Assembly: GCF_019799905.1 (NCBI RefSeq)
Contig: NZ_JABGCI010000006.1
Span: 124,001-188,000 of the forward strand
Direction: 5' to 3'
Origin: Trujillonella endophytica
GTDB taxonomy: Bacteria; Actinomycetota; Actinomycetes; Mycobacteriales; Geodermatophilaceae
Length of the DNA: 64,000 bases
Shown: piece by piece, positions 36,134 to 44,837 of the stretch
Layout: each line of letters opens with the position of its first letter
Position numbering within the stretch: the stretch's first letter is position 1
Made by a program: the position numbers and the translations under genes
Notes under the pieces: model-generated
Databases searched by the model: none
What the model was told of the DNA's origin: nothing
The model's input: only the letters and a program-made list of their open reading frames with translations

Positions 36134-37513
36134 ATGGGTGTCCACAGGGGACAGCGCCGGACGCCGGCTCTCGTGTACGTCGGCGCGGTCCTGCTGTGCA
36201 TCGTGCCGCTGTCGACGATCAGCGCACGAGGCCAGGACGAAGCGGTGCTGAATCCCGCAGTCGAGGTCCACCTGTCGGACTGGCGGGCAGCGTGCGACGA
36301 CGGTCGTCTCGCCTTCGACCGGGTCGCCGTTGACCAGGGTCCGCAGGGCGTGTCGACGGCGGTCGACCTCCGTCATCCCGGCGGCACGCGGGAGTGGTGC
36401 AGGGTCCTCGTCGGGCTCCGGGACCCCGAGGACTTCTTCGAGGCCGGGCACGTCTACCGGATGCGGGCCTACGTCCGGGACGTCACGGCCTCCGGGCGGA
36501 GCGGGGGGATCCTGCTCGCCAACGGCGCCTTCGCCCATCGGCCGACGGAGGAGACCCGGTACCGCAGCTTCACGGACGACGCCTGGCACCTCCTCGAGCG
36601 GACCTTCGTCGCCGGTCGGGGCGCAGACGACGACACGGCGCTGTACATCGAACTGCCCACGGAGGGCCGGCTGCACTGGCAGATCACCGCGGTCAGTGTC
36701 CGGGCGGTGGAGTTGCCGCGCCCGACCGTCCTGCCGGGGAGGGCTGCGCCGGTCACCCGCATGACGTTCGACGGTCCGGGGGGACGGGTGCCCGACGACG
36801 GCCTCTGGGGCTACGAGGTCGGGGATACCGGTCGCGGCAGCGACGAGGTGCAGGTATTCACCGGCCGTCCGACGAATGCCGCGCTGGACGGGCAGGGATC
36901 TCTCATCCTCACCGCGCGGAGGGACGCCGGAACCGGTCCTGACGGCACGGGAGCGGAGTACTCCAGCGCCCGACTGACCACGGTGGACCGCTTCGTGGCC
37001 CCTTCTGGTTCGTACGTCGAGGCGGTCCTCCGCGTTCCCGCCGGCGACGGGATCCGGCCTACCTTCAGCCTGGTGGGCGCGAACGTCTCCGAGGTGGGGT
37101 GGCCCGCGTGCGGGGTCTTGGAGGTGATGGGCGGGGTTCGCGGTGATGCCTCTGCCGTGCGTCACCGGATGCACTTCCCCCGCACCACCGACCTGCGGAG
37201 CGACGTCCCCTACGGGGAGGACGTCGATGGGGGCGACACGGTGTTGAGCACGCCTCGGGACGAGGAGTTCCACCGGTACGGCGTCTACTTCGACGACGAC
37301 GTCGTGCAGTTCTACGTCGATCGGCGACCGCGCCTCACCCTGACCCGCCAGGAGGCCTGGGAACGTGGCCGCACCTGGCCCTTCGGGCAGCCGCAGTTCC
37401 TGAGCTTGCAGATGTCCCTCGCCGAAGGCGTCGAGACATCGGACCTGCCGGCGAGCATGGTCATCGCAGAGATCGCGATCTGGGAGGGTGGCGTCCCGGT
37501 GGCTCTCTCCTAG
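36134..37513 (+). CDS. GH16-like protein with lost catalytic residues
   Basis: 459 residues. A signal-anchor (ALVYVGAVLLCIVPL) is near the start. Residues about 45-210 form an N-terminal carbohydrate-binding-like beta domain. The C-terminal domain (about 225-455) aligns with GH16, but the catalytic motif reads GVLEVMGG: position 328 is Val (nucleophile Glu in the family), 330 Glu for Asp, 333 Gly for the acid/base Glu. It should not hydrolyse, so it is probably a sugar-binding protein. The ATG at 36134 follows GGAGGG; ATG at 36062 is an alternative. It ends in TAG. Confidence 0.8.
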   Translation: MGVHRGQRRTPALVYVGAVLLCIVPLSTISARGQDEAVLNPAVEVHLSDWRAACDDGRLAFDRVAVDQGPQGVSTAVDLRHPGGTREWCRVLVGLRDPEDFFEAGHVYRMRAYVRDVTASGRSGGILLANGAFAHRPTEETRYRSFTDDAWHLLERTFVAGRGADDDTALYIELPTEGRLHWQITAVSVRAVELPRPTVLPGRAAPVTRMTFDGPGGRVPDDGLWGYEVGDTGRGSDEVQVFTGRPTNAALDGQGSLILTARRDAGTGPDGTGAEYSSARLTTVDRFVAPSGSYVEAVLRVPAGDGIRPTFSLVGANVSEVGWPACGVLEVMGGVRGDASAVRHRMHFPRTTDLRSDVPYGEDVDGGDTVLSTPRDEEFHRYGVYFDDDVVQFYVDRRPRLTLTRQEAWERGRTWPFGQPQFLSLQMSLAEGVETSDLPASMVIAEIAIWEGGVPVALS

Positions 37514-37545
37514 CGGCGTGGCCATCCGCGGGAACCCGCCGTCCG

Positions 37546-39720
37546 TCACCTACTGGTCGCGCTCCCGAACGCCACCCGCTGGAATCGGAAGAGGTAGGTC
37601 CCGTCCTCGCGGAAGTCCACCGACCAGTACGGCGAGGACGCGAAGGCGTCGCGGAGCGCCACCGACTGTTGCAGGGAACGCACCCCGTAGGCCTGCCCGT
37701 AGTTGGCGCCGACCGGGGACCAGAGGGCGTACAGCTCGGCGCTGGGGGAGTCGTCGCCGGTGTACCGGACCAGGGCAGAGGTCAGGCTCGCGACCTCCAG
37801 CTCCGGATCCTGTGACCTCATCTCCTGGACGGGCTGTTCGATCTCGGGACGACTCCAGATCGTGTGCCGGTCCCCGATGAACTCTGGCGAGGTCGGTTGG
37901 TCACCGGGGTTGAGGAGGAGCAGGTAGTACGGGACTGGAGGGTTCCTCCCGCCCTCCTCCCAGAATCGTTGCACCGCGGTGTAGTCGGACGGCCGCATGA
38001 CGTTGAGCCCGTCGAGCCCGAACGACGCCACGAGGAACGTCACGGTCAGGCAGGCGGTCGTGGCCACGGACGTGAGACGGAGGAGAGCCGGCCTGCCGTC
38101 CACCGCAGTGGCGGCCATGATGGCCAACCAGGGGATGCCGAAGAGCGCGGCGCGGAACACACCCTCCTGGCCGTAGGGCTGTACGGCCACGATGACCAGG
38201 CCCACCCCGGGGCACAGGGCCAGCCCCCATTGACGCCGGTCCCGGCGCTGCCGGATCAAGGAGATCAAGGCCAGGGCCCCCAGGACTCCGATGCCCAGGA
38301 CCGTGGCCCACACCGTCTGCTGCACCACGGGCAACCGCTCGAGCGTCGGCGCGTTCACCGTCTCCGGGGGCTCGAAGTTGCTCAGTCGTCCCAACGCGTC
38401 GACGGACAGGTAGCCCGACACCGCGTCCCAGTGGACGGCGGACCAGAGCACGGAAGGGACCAGGACGAGTGCCGGGATCCACCACGGACCCAGTGCCCGG
38501 GTGGACGCGAGAACGACGAGGACGCCCCCCACGATGTACGGGCTGAGCTGGTGGGACACGGCGAGGGCGCAGCCTCCGAGGAGGACGACCGGCAGCCTGG
38601 GCACCTCGGGCGTCCGGGTCATCGCCACCGCGATCGTCGCCATCCCGAGGACGAAGCCGAGGGACTGTGGCGAGAAGTAGTCCCCGTTGATGGCGTCGGC
38701 GAGGACGGCCAGGGTCACCGCCGTCCAGCACTGTCGCGACGAGGTGAGGAAGCGTCCCGCCAGATAGCGGAGGACTGCGACGCGGAAGAGGCCGAGGAGG
38801 ACCGGCCACAGGGCGGCGAGCTGGACGAGGTCTGAGATCCCGGTGACGTCGCAGAGCCAGGCCATCCCGTCGAAGAAGCCGGCGTAGGCCCGGTACACGG
38901 GCAATGTCGACTCCAGGCTCCCGGACTCCTGGATCCGCTGGATGAACTCGATGTGCTTGGCGGCCACCTGGGACCGCGGACCGTCGTACACCAGCGCCGG
39001 GGTCAGGGTCAGCACGAGCACGAGCAGGAAGGCTGGGACGGCGCGGCCGTACTCCACGCTGACGTCCATGAGCAGGGCCACGAGGACCAGCGCGAGGCCC
39101 AAGTACCAGATGGGGCCGATGTGGGGGAGGAAGCCGAAGGCGCCCGGCTCCAGGTGCCGGTGTCCCACGGCGGCCACGAGGCAGAGCGCGGCGCCGCTGA
39201 CGGCGATGGCCAAGGCCGGCAGGCCTCGCCGGATGACGCCGCGCGCCTCACGTGACGTGCGGGTCAGGGGCAGCCACGACGACGGCCAGGCCGGATGGGC
39301 GTCCGCGCGCACCTCGTCCCGGAGTTGGGAGAGGCCGAGGAGGTGGAGGGGAACGACCAGGGCGGCGATGGCGACGAACGCCAGTGAGGAAGGGGGGGAC
39401 GCGAACTTGGGGAGCAGTGTCGGCACGAGGATCGTCACCGCTGTGCCTGTGACGAAAGTGAGGGTCAAGCGCTCGTAGCCACGGAGCTCCGCGACGAGTT
39501 GCCAGGGTGCGGAACCGACCCCCACGATGCAGAAGACCAGCAGTCCGACGGCGCGGAGCTCGTCGGCCCCCAGCGTGAACGCCAGCGAGCCCGCGACCAG
39601 GCTCACCAGGCTCAGCACCCCGAGAGTCAGACGGAGTGCCCGCGTGGAACGCGGTGCGACCGACCTCCTGGCGTGCGCCGGTCGGTGACGCCCGCCCTCG
39701 GGGAGCTCGACGACACTCAC
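37546..39720 (-). CDS. Polytopic membrane protein, possible GT-C type glycosyltransferase
   Basis: 724 residues with about 13 or 14 membrane helices over residues 30-560 and a soluble C-terminal domain of some 140 residues. Charged and aromatic residues lie in the loops (YRAYAGFFDGMAWLCD, NGDYFSPQSLGF). This layout is common for GT-C enzymes that transfer sugars from polyprenyl phosphate. I see no definite catalytic motif, so the assignment is tentative; a polymerase or ligase of the glycan locus is another option. GTG at 39720. It follows PIG-L by 184 bases. Confidence 0.6.
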   Translation of the reverse strand: MSVVELPEGGRHRPAHARRSVAPRSTRALRLTLGVLSLVSLVAGSLAFTLGADELRAVGLLVFCIVGVGSAPWQLVAELRGYERLTLTFVTGTAVTILVPTLLPKFASPPSSLAFVAIAALVVPLHLLGLSQLRDEVRADAHPAWPSSWLPLTRTSREARGVIRRGLPALAIAVSGAALCLVAAVGHRHLEPGAFGFLPHIGPIWYLGLALVLVALLMDVSVEYGRAVPAFLLVLVLTLTPALVYDGPRSQVAAKHIEFIQRIQESGSLESTLPVYRAYAGFFDGMAWLCDVTGISDLVQLAALWPVLLGLFRVAVLRYLAGRFLTSSRQCWTAVTLAVLADAINGDYFSPQSLGFVLGMATIAVAMTRTPEVPRLPVVLLGGCALAVSHQLSPYIVGGVLVVLASTRALGPWWIPALVLVPSVLWSAVHWDAVSGYLSVDALGRLSNFEPPETVNAPTLERLPVVQQTVWATVLGIGVLGALALISLIRQRRDRRQWGLALCPGVGLVIVAVQPYGQEGVFRAALFGIPWLAIMAATAVDGRPALLRLTSVATTACLTVTFLVASFGLDGLNVMRPSDYTAVQRFWEEGGRNPPVPYYLLLLNPGDQPTSPEFIGDRHTIWSRPEIEQPVQEMRSQDPELEVASLTSALVRYTGDDSPSAELYALWSPVGANYGQAYGVRSLQQSVALRDAFASSPYWSVDFREDGTYLFRFQRVAFGSATSR

Positions 39721-39904
39721 GAAGGCGACGTCCCTCCGGTGACCGAGTCCCCCAGCTGCCCTTGGGCTCTCCGGCCGCCCCCGCCCGAGAGTCCGGTCAC
39801 CCTAGCAAGGCAATCGGCCCCGCTGAGGCCGTTCGCGCCCGCCTGCGCAGGACGCGCGGCGCACGGGCCTGCGGTCGCCGGGATCCCGCCGTCTGGGCGC
39901 AACC

Positions 39905-40678
39905 TCACGCATGGAGCGGCCAGTAGACCTCGTAGGCGAAGACGCGGCGCCTCCGGAGGACGTTGCGGCGGCCGCACCGCAGGGCTCGGAGCTGGCTGCG
40001 GTACTCACGGACCGCGCGCCACTTCTGGCGCCGCTGAGGTGCCGTCAGCTTGTGGACGCGCACCACGTCCGCCCACCCGTCCGGCACCGCCGTGAGTGCA
40101 GCCCTCCACACCGACGACGGCGTGGGGGTCCCGGTCGCCAAGCTCAGGAGGTGGACGGCTGCGTTCCGGACGCCCCCCGTCACCGTGGCCGGCCAGGCCG
40201 GCTGGCCGGCGTAGGGCAGGTCGGCGTAGAGGAAGCGACGACACGGCCGGCCACCCGTGGCGATGAGGGACGCGCGGGTGGTCAGCTCGTGGTCCTCGTG
40301 ACCGCCCACCGCGGCCGGCAGCCACACCTCCCGGGCGTCCTCCAGATGCGGGCCGAGCAACGTGACGAGGGTGTCGACCAGGCCCTCCGAGTCGGAAGGC
40401 GTGCGGTACTGCGAGTCCAGGAGATCGAGGTGGACCACCTCCGTCGCGGTCCGCCTGAGCGCGCGCACGTCCTCCGCCCGCCGCCGTGCCATCGACGCCG
40501 GGCCGGTGTCCCCGCCGGTCGCCGCGTCCCAGCTGCCGGCCGCACTGCCGGGGGGCACCCCGGCGAAACACGAGATGACGCGAGCCGGCGCGCTCGACCG
40601 GAGCACCACCCAGGCGGACAGGACGGCGTCGTCGAGGTGCGGGGAGATGACGACGACCGTTCCGGGGGGCCTCGTCAT
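39905..40678 (-). CDS. PIG-L family deacetylase
   Basis: 257 residues. The zinc motif is PHLDDAVLS (usual PHPDDE, here Leu and Ala at two positions) near residue 14-22, with a second ligand set in GGHEDHELTTRA. The family removes acetyl from N-acetylglucosaminyl conjugates (MshB, Bca1-like). The ATGA overlap with the GT2 gene (40675-40678) couples them, so a sugar of the local glycan is the likely substrate. The change from Glu to Ala in the motif is notable, because Glu is not the sole base but its loss could affect the rate. Confidence 0.85.
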   Translation of the reverse strand: MTRPPGTVVVISPHLDDAVLSAWVVLRSSAPARVISCFAGVPPGSAAGSWDAATGGDTGPASMARRRAEDVRALRRTATEVVHLDLLDSQYRTPSDSEGLVDTLVTLLGPHLEDAREVWLPAAVGGHEDHELTTRASLIATGGRPCRRFLYADLPYAGQPAWPATVTGGVRNAAVHLLSLATGTPTPSSVWRAALTAVPDGWADVVRVHKLTAPQRRQKWRAVREYRSQLRALRCGRRNVLRRRRVFAYEVYWPLHA

Positions 40679-42054
40679 CCGAGCGTCACGGGCTCGGCCG
40701 GAGCCCTGTCGATCTGTCGCCGTCGCCTGACCGCGCGCGCGTAGGCGACCGGGCCGTAGAGGTGTCCCAGCCTCTCCAGCCGGCGCAGTACGGGCGGGCA
40801 GTCCTCGGTGGCCGCTTGGAGGGCGATGGACCGGTTGCCCCCACGGAGGATGGTCGGCAGCGCGCGGAGGACCCGGGACACCAGCTGCCGGGCGACGACC
40901 GGGTCGTGTGTGGCCCAGTGCACGAGTCCGGCGACCATGCCCGCCCCATAGGTGAAGACTTGCCATCGCAGGTCCTCATAGCTGTCCCGGTGCTCGTGGC
41001 GCACGACCGCCGAGGGCTCGTACAGGATCTTGCCGCCGCGGCGGAGGAGCGCGACGAAGGCATCCTGGTCCTCCGCTCCGTAGGCCGGGGTCCCAGGGCC
41101 GAGGGTGGTCTCGAAGGCCGCGAGCGGATCGAGAGCGCTTCGCCGGAACATCGAGTTCCCCAGGCCGCCCAGTGCGCCTGCCGTGTACGGGTACAGAAGA
41201 GTGTCTCCGCGGTTCTCGTCCAGGTCGAAGACGCGGCTGAGGTAGCCGCGGTTGAAGCCGCCGAACTGCTCGAACCACAGCTGCACCGGGGAGTCGAGCG
41301 ATTCGGGGATCACCAGGCCGGTCACGCAGTCGACGCCCGGGCACCGCTCCAGGGCGTCCCCCAGTGCGGCCAGCCAGAAGCGGTCCACGATGACGTCGTC
41401 GTCGACGAAGGCGACGAGCTCTCCCCCAGCGCCGGCGACTCCGCGGTTCCGAGCCCGGGAGGCCCCCGGGACGGGCTCGGCGAGGTAGCGGACCCGCGCC
41501 GTCGTCCCGAAGCGCTGGGACAACGCCGCCTCGGTGCGGCCGTCGCCGGGCGCGTTGTCGACGACGATGACCTCGAGGTCGTGATGGCCGGTTGCCAGGA
41601 TCGACTCGACGCACCGCAGTACGCGCTCCGGTCGACGGTAGGTCGGCACGACGACGCTGACCGATGGGCCTGGGGCCGTGCGTACCTTGAGGCAGGACTC
41701 CCAGCCCGCGACGGCATGTCGTGCTCCGTCGTCCCCGGACGTGGCGTCATGGCGTGCCAGGTGTTCGGTGATCGTGCCCGCCCATCGCTCGTGCAGCGCT
41801 TGGCTGACCGCCGCCCGCAGGACACCTCCGGCCTCGGGCGTGCTCACCGTGATCTCCCCCAGCGGACGGCCGTGCAGCCGCCCCAGGATCCAGGCGGCCC
41901 CGTAGGAGTCCAGCACCGCGGGGAGCGCCGGAGGCAAGGACTCCAGGTCCACCACGCAGACCGCCAGCGGGCGGAAGTCGCGCTGAACAGGCGCTCGGCG
42001 GTGGCGGGTGACGAGCGTCCTCAGGCCCGGGGCGCTGAGCCGGGGGGCCTTCAC
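40675..42054 (-). CDS. GT2 family glycosyltransferase
   Basis: 459 residues. An N-terminal extension of about 150 residues precedes the GT-A domain. The domain has SVSVVVPTYRRPERVLRCVESIL, VVDNAPGDGRTE, then FVDDDVIVD (metal DxD), and GNSMFRRSA...YGAEDQDAFVALLRRG (acceptor ED). The GTG overlaps the FemAB stop (GTGA). Probably adds one sugar to the lipid-linked glycan. The close relative at 46420 has the same layout. Confidence 0.88.
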   Translation of the reverse strand: MKAPRLSAPGLRTLVTRHRRAPVQRDFRPLAVCVVDLESLPPALPAVLDSYGAAWILGRLHGRPLGEITVSTPEAGGVLRAAVSQALHERWAGTITEHLARHDATSGDDGARHAVAGWESCLKVRTAPGPSVSVVVPTYRRPERVLRCVESILATGHHDLEVIVVDNAPGDGRTEAALSQRFGTTARVRYLAEPVPGASRARNRGVAGAGGELVAFVDDDVIVDRFWLAALGDALERCPGVDCVTGLVIPESLDSPVQLWFEQFGGFNRGYLSRVFDLDENRGDTLLYPYTAGALGGLGNSMFRRSALDPLAAFETTLGPGTPAYGAEDQDAFVALLRRGGKILYEPSAVVRHEHRDSYEDLRWQVFTYGAGMVAGLVHWATHDPVVARQLVSRVLRALPTILRGGNRSIALQAATEDCPPVLRRLERLGHLYGPVAYARAVRRRRQIDRAPAEPVTLG

Positions 42055-43106
42055 GAGCGGCGCCTGGAGGTGAGAGCCCGGATGGGTCGCTCGGCGGCTC
42101 CCCTCAGCCGCATCGTCAGCGCCTCCGCCTCGGTGAGCGGGAGGCGTTCGACGCGGATCTCCTCGTACGGCGCCGGCCGCGCCCCGAATCGGCTCTTGAA
42201 CTGGGCGAGCGACGCAGATGTACCTGTCTCCCCCATGTGGTAGGTCCGGCAACCCATGTGGCAGGCCTCCTCGATGGCCATGCGGTGCAGCAGGTAGTTC
42301 GCGCGCGTCGGTCCCGCGAGCTCCTCGACCATGGCGCCGCGCCAGTAGTTGGTCGCCGCGCCCCCGGTCAACGTGATGATGGCTGCGGCGGGGCGACTGC
42401 CGTGCCAGGCCACCCAGATGCGGACCTGCGGGCCGGCATGGGCGACGACAGCGAGGAACTTCTCCAGTCCCTCCTGCCGACGCGCCCGCCACCGGGCGAG
42501 CCGCCCGTCGTTCCACCGCTCGATGGATCGCTCGTACAGGTCGTTGAACACGTGGACGAGGCGGTCGGTCGAACCCGACTCGACCTCGATGCCCTGGCGC
42601 TCGGCCTTCCGGACCGCTGTCCGTGCCGAGCCGGTGAAGCGGTTGCTCCAGACCTGCTGGAATCCGCCCCGGAGGTCCAGCACGTGAGCGGTGCGCGAGA
42701 TCGCCAGCGTCCGCCGGCGGAGGTCACGCGGCCACGGCGCCTCGACCAGGGGGTTCGGCCGCACCGACATCCGGACCGCTCCCAGGCTGGCGACGTCCGT
42801 GGCGACGACGGAGACGTCTCGCCCGGTTACCGGCGACTCGGCGACGACACCGCCGAAGCCCCATCCGTACGGCAACGAGGCCAGCTGGGTGAGGCCCAGC
42901 GCGCCCCTCTCGACCAGCGGGAGCAGGAGTGTGCGTCCGTCGTCGAGCCGGTAGAGCCGACTCGCGTCTCGCCAACCGGTCCTCGCGCAGACGGCATCCA
43001 CCCAACCGGGGAGGTGGAAGGCCATGCTGTCGGGACTCGCGTGCACCAGTCGTAGCCACTCACCACGAGGCGCCGGGCTGACCACGACGAACGGCCCAGT
43101 ACTCAC
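42051..43106 (-). CDS. FemAB/GNAT-like (Acetyltransf_6) protein
   Basis: 351 residues. The central region (RTAVRKAERQGIEVESGSTDRLVHVFNDLYERSIERWN) and the C-terminal part (WVAWHGSRPAAAIITLTGGAATNYWRGAM...ANYLLHRMAIEEACHMGCRTYHMGE) match the PF13480 CelD/BcsL-type acyltransferase family found with exopolysaccharide genes. It probably acylates a sugar or aminoacylates a cell-wall sugar. GTG at 43106 has only a weak GGAG upstream. First gene of the minus-strand set FemAB, GT2, PIG-L. Confidence 0.8.
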   Translation of the reverse strand: MSTGPFVVVSPAPRGEWLRLVHASPDSMAFHLPGWVDAVCARTGWRDASRLYRLDDGRTLLLPLVERGALGLTQLASLPYGWGFGGVVAESPVTGRDVSVVATDVASLGAVRMSVRPNPLVEAPWPRDLRRRTLAISRTAHVLDLRGGFQQVWSNRFTGSARTAVRKAERQGIEVESGSTDRLVHVFNDLYERSIERWNDGRLARWRARRQEGLEKFLAVVAHAGPQVRIWVAWHGSRPAAAIITLTGGAATNYWRGAMVEELAGPTRANYLLHRMAIEEACHMGCRTYHMGETGTSASLAQFKSRFGARPAPYEEIRVERLPLTEAEALTMRLRGAAERPIRALTSRRRS

Positions 43107-43244
43107 GCGACTCCGAACGTTCCAGGACGACGGGGACCGCCACTGTAGGGGCACGATGCTCGATAATCCGCAGATGCGCTCCCGCTGCGATGCCTCGGTG
43201 GGGGGATCCATGGGGCGCAGCGGTCCCCCCTCCGGGAGTGCCGG

Positions 43245-44837
43245 GTGACGGGGCAGGAGACCCCGCTCGAGGCCGACACGGACCCGCACAGCCGAGGCAG
43301 GTCGATCGGCACCGCGGCGAGCCTCCGCGGGTCGAGCGGGATGCTGGTCGGCTACGGCTTCTCGCAGGTGGTCAACCTCGTGGTCCAGGTCGGCATCGTG
43401 CGCTACCTGTCGAAGGACGACTACGGCGCGGTCGCGTGGGCGCTGTCGGCCGTCATCCTCCTCGAGGCTCTGGTCCCGCTCGGCCTCGACCGGGCCAGCG
43501 CGAGGTTCCTCTCCAAGTACGACGAGGAGGACGACCATGGACGGCTGTTCGGACTGATCCTCCTCGAGGGCCTGGTCCTGGTGGGGGTCGGGACGTGTGC
43601 CGTGGTCGGTGGGTTCCTCCTCCGTTCCAGCATCACCGATCTCGCCCCGTCACCCCTGGCGGTCGACCTCCTCCTGATCCTCCTCGCCCTGGCGCCGATC
43701 CAGGCTCTGGACGCCATCGTCGTGGACATGTTCGCGGTCTTCTCCAGGCCGTGGACCGTGTTCCTGCGCCGCTACCTGCTGCAGCCGTTGGCCAGGCTGC
43801 TGGTCGTGGTGTTGATGATCGTCTCCGACGGTGGGGCCGTGTTCCTGGCGGTGGGGTTCGTCGTCGTCGGAGCGGTGACGCTGGTGCTCTTCCTCGTGCT
43901 GTTGCGTCGCTTGTTCCGCGAGCTGGACCTGCTCGGGCACTTCTCGTGGCGAACGCTCCGGGTCCCGGTGCGCGAGGTGGCGGTCTTCTGCGGGCCCGTG
44001 CTGCTCGGCAGCTTCGTGGCGAGCGCGACCCTGGACTTCCCGGCGATCGTCCTCGGGGCCGAGGCCGGGGAGACCGAGGTCGCCGTGTTCCGGGCCGGGA
44101 TGCCCTTCGCGATGTTGAACCTGGGGGTCCTGTTCACCTTCAGCACGTTGTTCACCCCCTCGGCTGCTCGGTTGTTCGCGAGGGGCGCGTTGTCCGCGGT
44201 TCGGGACCTGTACTGGAGCAACGCCATCTGGGTCGCCCTGCTGACCTTCCCGGTCCTCGCGATGACCTCCGCGTTCGCCCGTCAGTTCACGGTCGTCACC
44301 CTCGGAGAACGCTACGAGTCCTCCGCCGCCGTCCTCACCGTCCTGTCGCTGGCCTGTTATCTGAACGCCGTGTTCGGCTTCAACGGTCTGACCGTGCAGA
44401 TCCTCGGGCGCACCCGGTGGATACTCCTCGCCAACGTCGTGACGCTGGTGTTCATGGTCCCCGTCACCTATCTGCTCGTGGGGTCCTTCGGGGCCGTCGG
44501 GGCAGCGGGCGCGGTGCTGGCCACGGTCGCCCTCCACAACCTCGCAAAGCAGTCAGGGCTCGGCTTCGGCGGTGGGATCGGGATGGTGCAGCGAGGCCAT
44601 GGCGTGGTCCTGCTGACCATCGCGGCCCTTCTAGCCGTCCTGGTCGCGGTGAGCCATCTCAGCGACCCCCCGCTGTGGGCGTGCCTCGGCTTCAGCATGC
44701 TCGCGTGGCTGATGCTCATCGCGGTGGTACGTCGGCACCTGCGCCTGGACGAGGTCTTCCCGGAGGCAGCGAATCACCTGGCGACGCGGTGGCTCGTCGC
44801 CGGCTCGCCGAGCGGGTGGGGCAGCGGGCGTGGGTGA
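43245..44837 (+). CDS. Wzx-type polysaccharide flippase (MOP superfamily)
   Basis: 530 residues with about 14 membrane helices (for example GMLVGYGFSQVVNLVVQVGIVRYLS, LLLILLALAPIQALDAIVV, LTFPVLAMTSAF). The N-terminal YGFSQVVN...VRYLSKDDYGAVAWALS and the internal symmetry are typical of Wzx/O-antigen flippases. It would flip a lipid-linked sugar unit across the membrane for the locus. GTG start with GGGAG upstream. The last eight bases overlap the next gene, so both are in one transcript. Confidence 0.9.
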   Translation: MTGQETPLEADTDPHSRGRSIGTAASLRGSSGMLVGYGFSQVVNLVVQVGIVRYLSKDDYGAVAWALSAVILLEALVPLGLDRASARFLSKYDEEDDHGRLFGLILLEGLVLVGVGTCAVVGGFLLRSSITDLAPSPLAVDLLLILLALAPIQALDAIVVDMFAVFSRPWTVFLRRYLLQPLARLLVVVLMIVSDGGAVFLAVGFVVVGAVTLVLFLVLLRRLFRELDLLGHFSWRTLRVPVREVAVFCGPVLLGSFVASATLDFPAIVLGAEAGETEVAVFRAGMPFAMLNLGVLFTFSTLFTPSAARLFARGALSAVRDLYWSNAIWVALLTFPVLAMTSAFARQFTVVTLGERYESSAAVLTVLSLACYLNAVFGFNGLTVQILGRTRWILLANVVTLVFMVPVTYLLVGSFGAVGAAGAVLATVALHNLAKQSGLGFGGGIGMVQRGHGVVLLTIAALLAVLVAVSHLSDPPLWACLGFSMLAWLMLIAVVRRHLRLDEVFPEAANHLATRWLVAGSPSGWGSGRG

